From Branchiostoma floridae (lineage: Eukaryota; Chordata; Leptocardii; Amphioxiformes; Branchiostomatidae): DNA of 64,000 bases. The stretch spans positions 7,855,650-7,919,649 of the forward strand of contig NC_049989.1 of assembly GCF_000003815.2 (NCBI RefSeq). The letters are read 5' to 3'. The notes under the pieces were generated by a model. It was given only the letters and a program-made list of their open reading frames with translations. It did not search any database and was not told the DNA's origin. A program made the translations under genes and the position numbers. Positions 63,476 to 64,000 of the stretch are shown here, in pieces; position 1 is the stretch's first letter, and every line of letters starts with the position of its first letter.

Positions 63476-64000
63476 TCGTTAATAGCAACAGGTCTACCTT
63501 GAAGTTCTTATTTTCATTAGGATATAGGCACAATGATCAGTTATATGCACAGGGCACAATCTATTTATCAAAATGATATGGGGAGCTCATCAGTGACTAG
63601 TGAAGCACCAAAGTTGCAATGCACCATTTTTAGTGTCTTTCAGGGCCTTAGGGCCATCTGAAGCAAAACATTGTCATCATGCCTTCAACTTCAGGTGAGA
63701 TATAGGGAGCACAACTGTTCTATTATAGGTGACATTGCACATTGAAGGTAGCAAGGTACACAACTGCCCTTTCTGTATCTTGACTTAACTTGTTTGTCTT
63801 CCTGCAAAGCTAGGTTAGTGTACATACTGACCTCTGTGAAGGGCTCTAAAAGAGGAAAATTTTCGTGCTCTAGATTTTCTCACTAGTTGGCTGTATCACA
63901 ATATTTCAATTGTGAAGGCTGAGTCTTGTATGTTCTGGGTTCTGGAAATGAGTAAAGCTAGGTAGTATTACTGGGTTCTGAAAATGACTAATACTAGGTA
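63476..64000. other. End of window, presumed rabphilin intron
   Basis: No coding, transposon or RNA signal recognised. Short repeated phrases (GGGTTCTG, GAAAATGA, TAGGTA) occur in the last 80 bases. Confidence 0.4.

Noticed and set aside
57782-64000. N-terminal rabphilin exon within the window
   Set aside because: No minus-strand segment encoding the expected Glu/Lys-rich helix followed by a donor in the right phase was found; it is probably beyond 64000.

Overview
The window is eukaryotic: genes split by GT-AG introns, AT-rich non-coding DNA, abundant DNA transposons and non-LTR retrotransposons, and one 100-base assembly gap (N, 51189-51288). The repeat style and the cytoplasmic tails carrying NPMY and PYAVAYD motifs suggest a lancelet (amphioxus, Branchiostoma). 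That identification is an inference from protein and repeat character, not a database match.

Layout. (1) 794-10602, plus strand: a complete 17-exon acetoacetyl-CoA synthetase gene (AACS, 668 aa). (2) 11761-34400, plus strand: three tandem units of about 6.4-8.3 kb, each with a repeat-rich 5' flank and a five-exon gene for a predicted type II membrane protein. The order is acidic tyrosine-rich cytoplasmic tail, three NPMY (NPxY) motifs, one membrane anchor, short glycosylatable stalk, then an extracellular six-bladed NHL-type beta-propeller. Copy 1 is intact. Copy 2 has a nonsense codon in the propeller. Copy 3 has transposon insertions in and beside exon 4 but can still be spliced in frame. 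(3) 34440-35008: unrecognised open segments on the minus strand. (4) 35797-39095: a plus-strand LINE with an intact 851-aa reverse-transcriptase ORF. (5) 43633-57781, minus strand: 15 exons of a rabphilin-3A gene (Rab-binding zinc finger, linker, C2A, C2B); the N-terminal exon(s) lie beyond 64000. (6) 61428-63475, minus strand: a second, frameshifted LINE inside the rabphilin gene.

The most interesting part is the NHL receptor-like cluster. Copy 2 is visibly a chimera: its 5' flank and most of exon 1 match copy 3, while the end of exon 1 and everything downstream match copy 1, with the switch inside roughly 25 bp. That is the expected product of one unequal crossover. Copies 2 and 3 share a 2-bp insertion that turns the ancestral start into a 20-codon upstream ORF and moves the start downstream. 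Because the copies are so similar, they act as natural empty-site controls: several transposon insertions can be delimited to the base, with target duplications, by comparing one copy with another.

Functionally the parts look independent. AACS is cytosolic ketone-body activation, the NHL proteins look like surface receptors, and rabphilin is a Rab3/Rab27 effector on secretory vesicles. AACS and RPH3A both map to human 12q24, so their proximity here may be retained ancient linkage.
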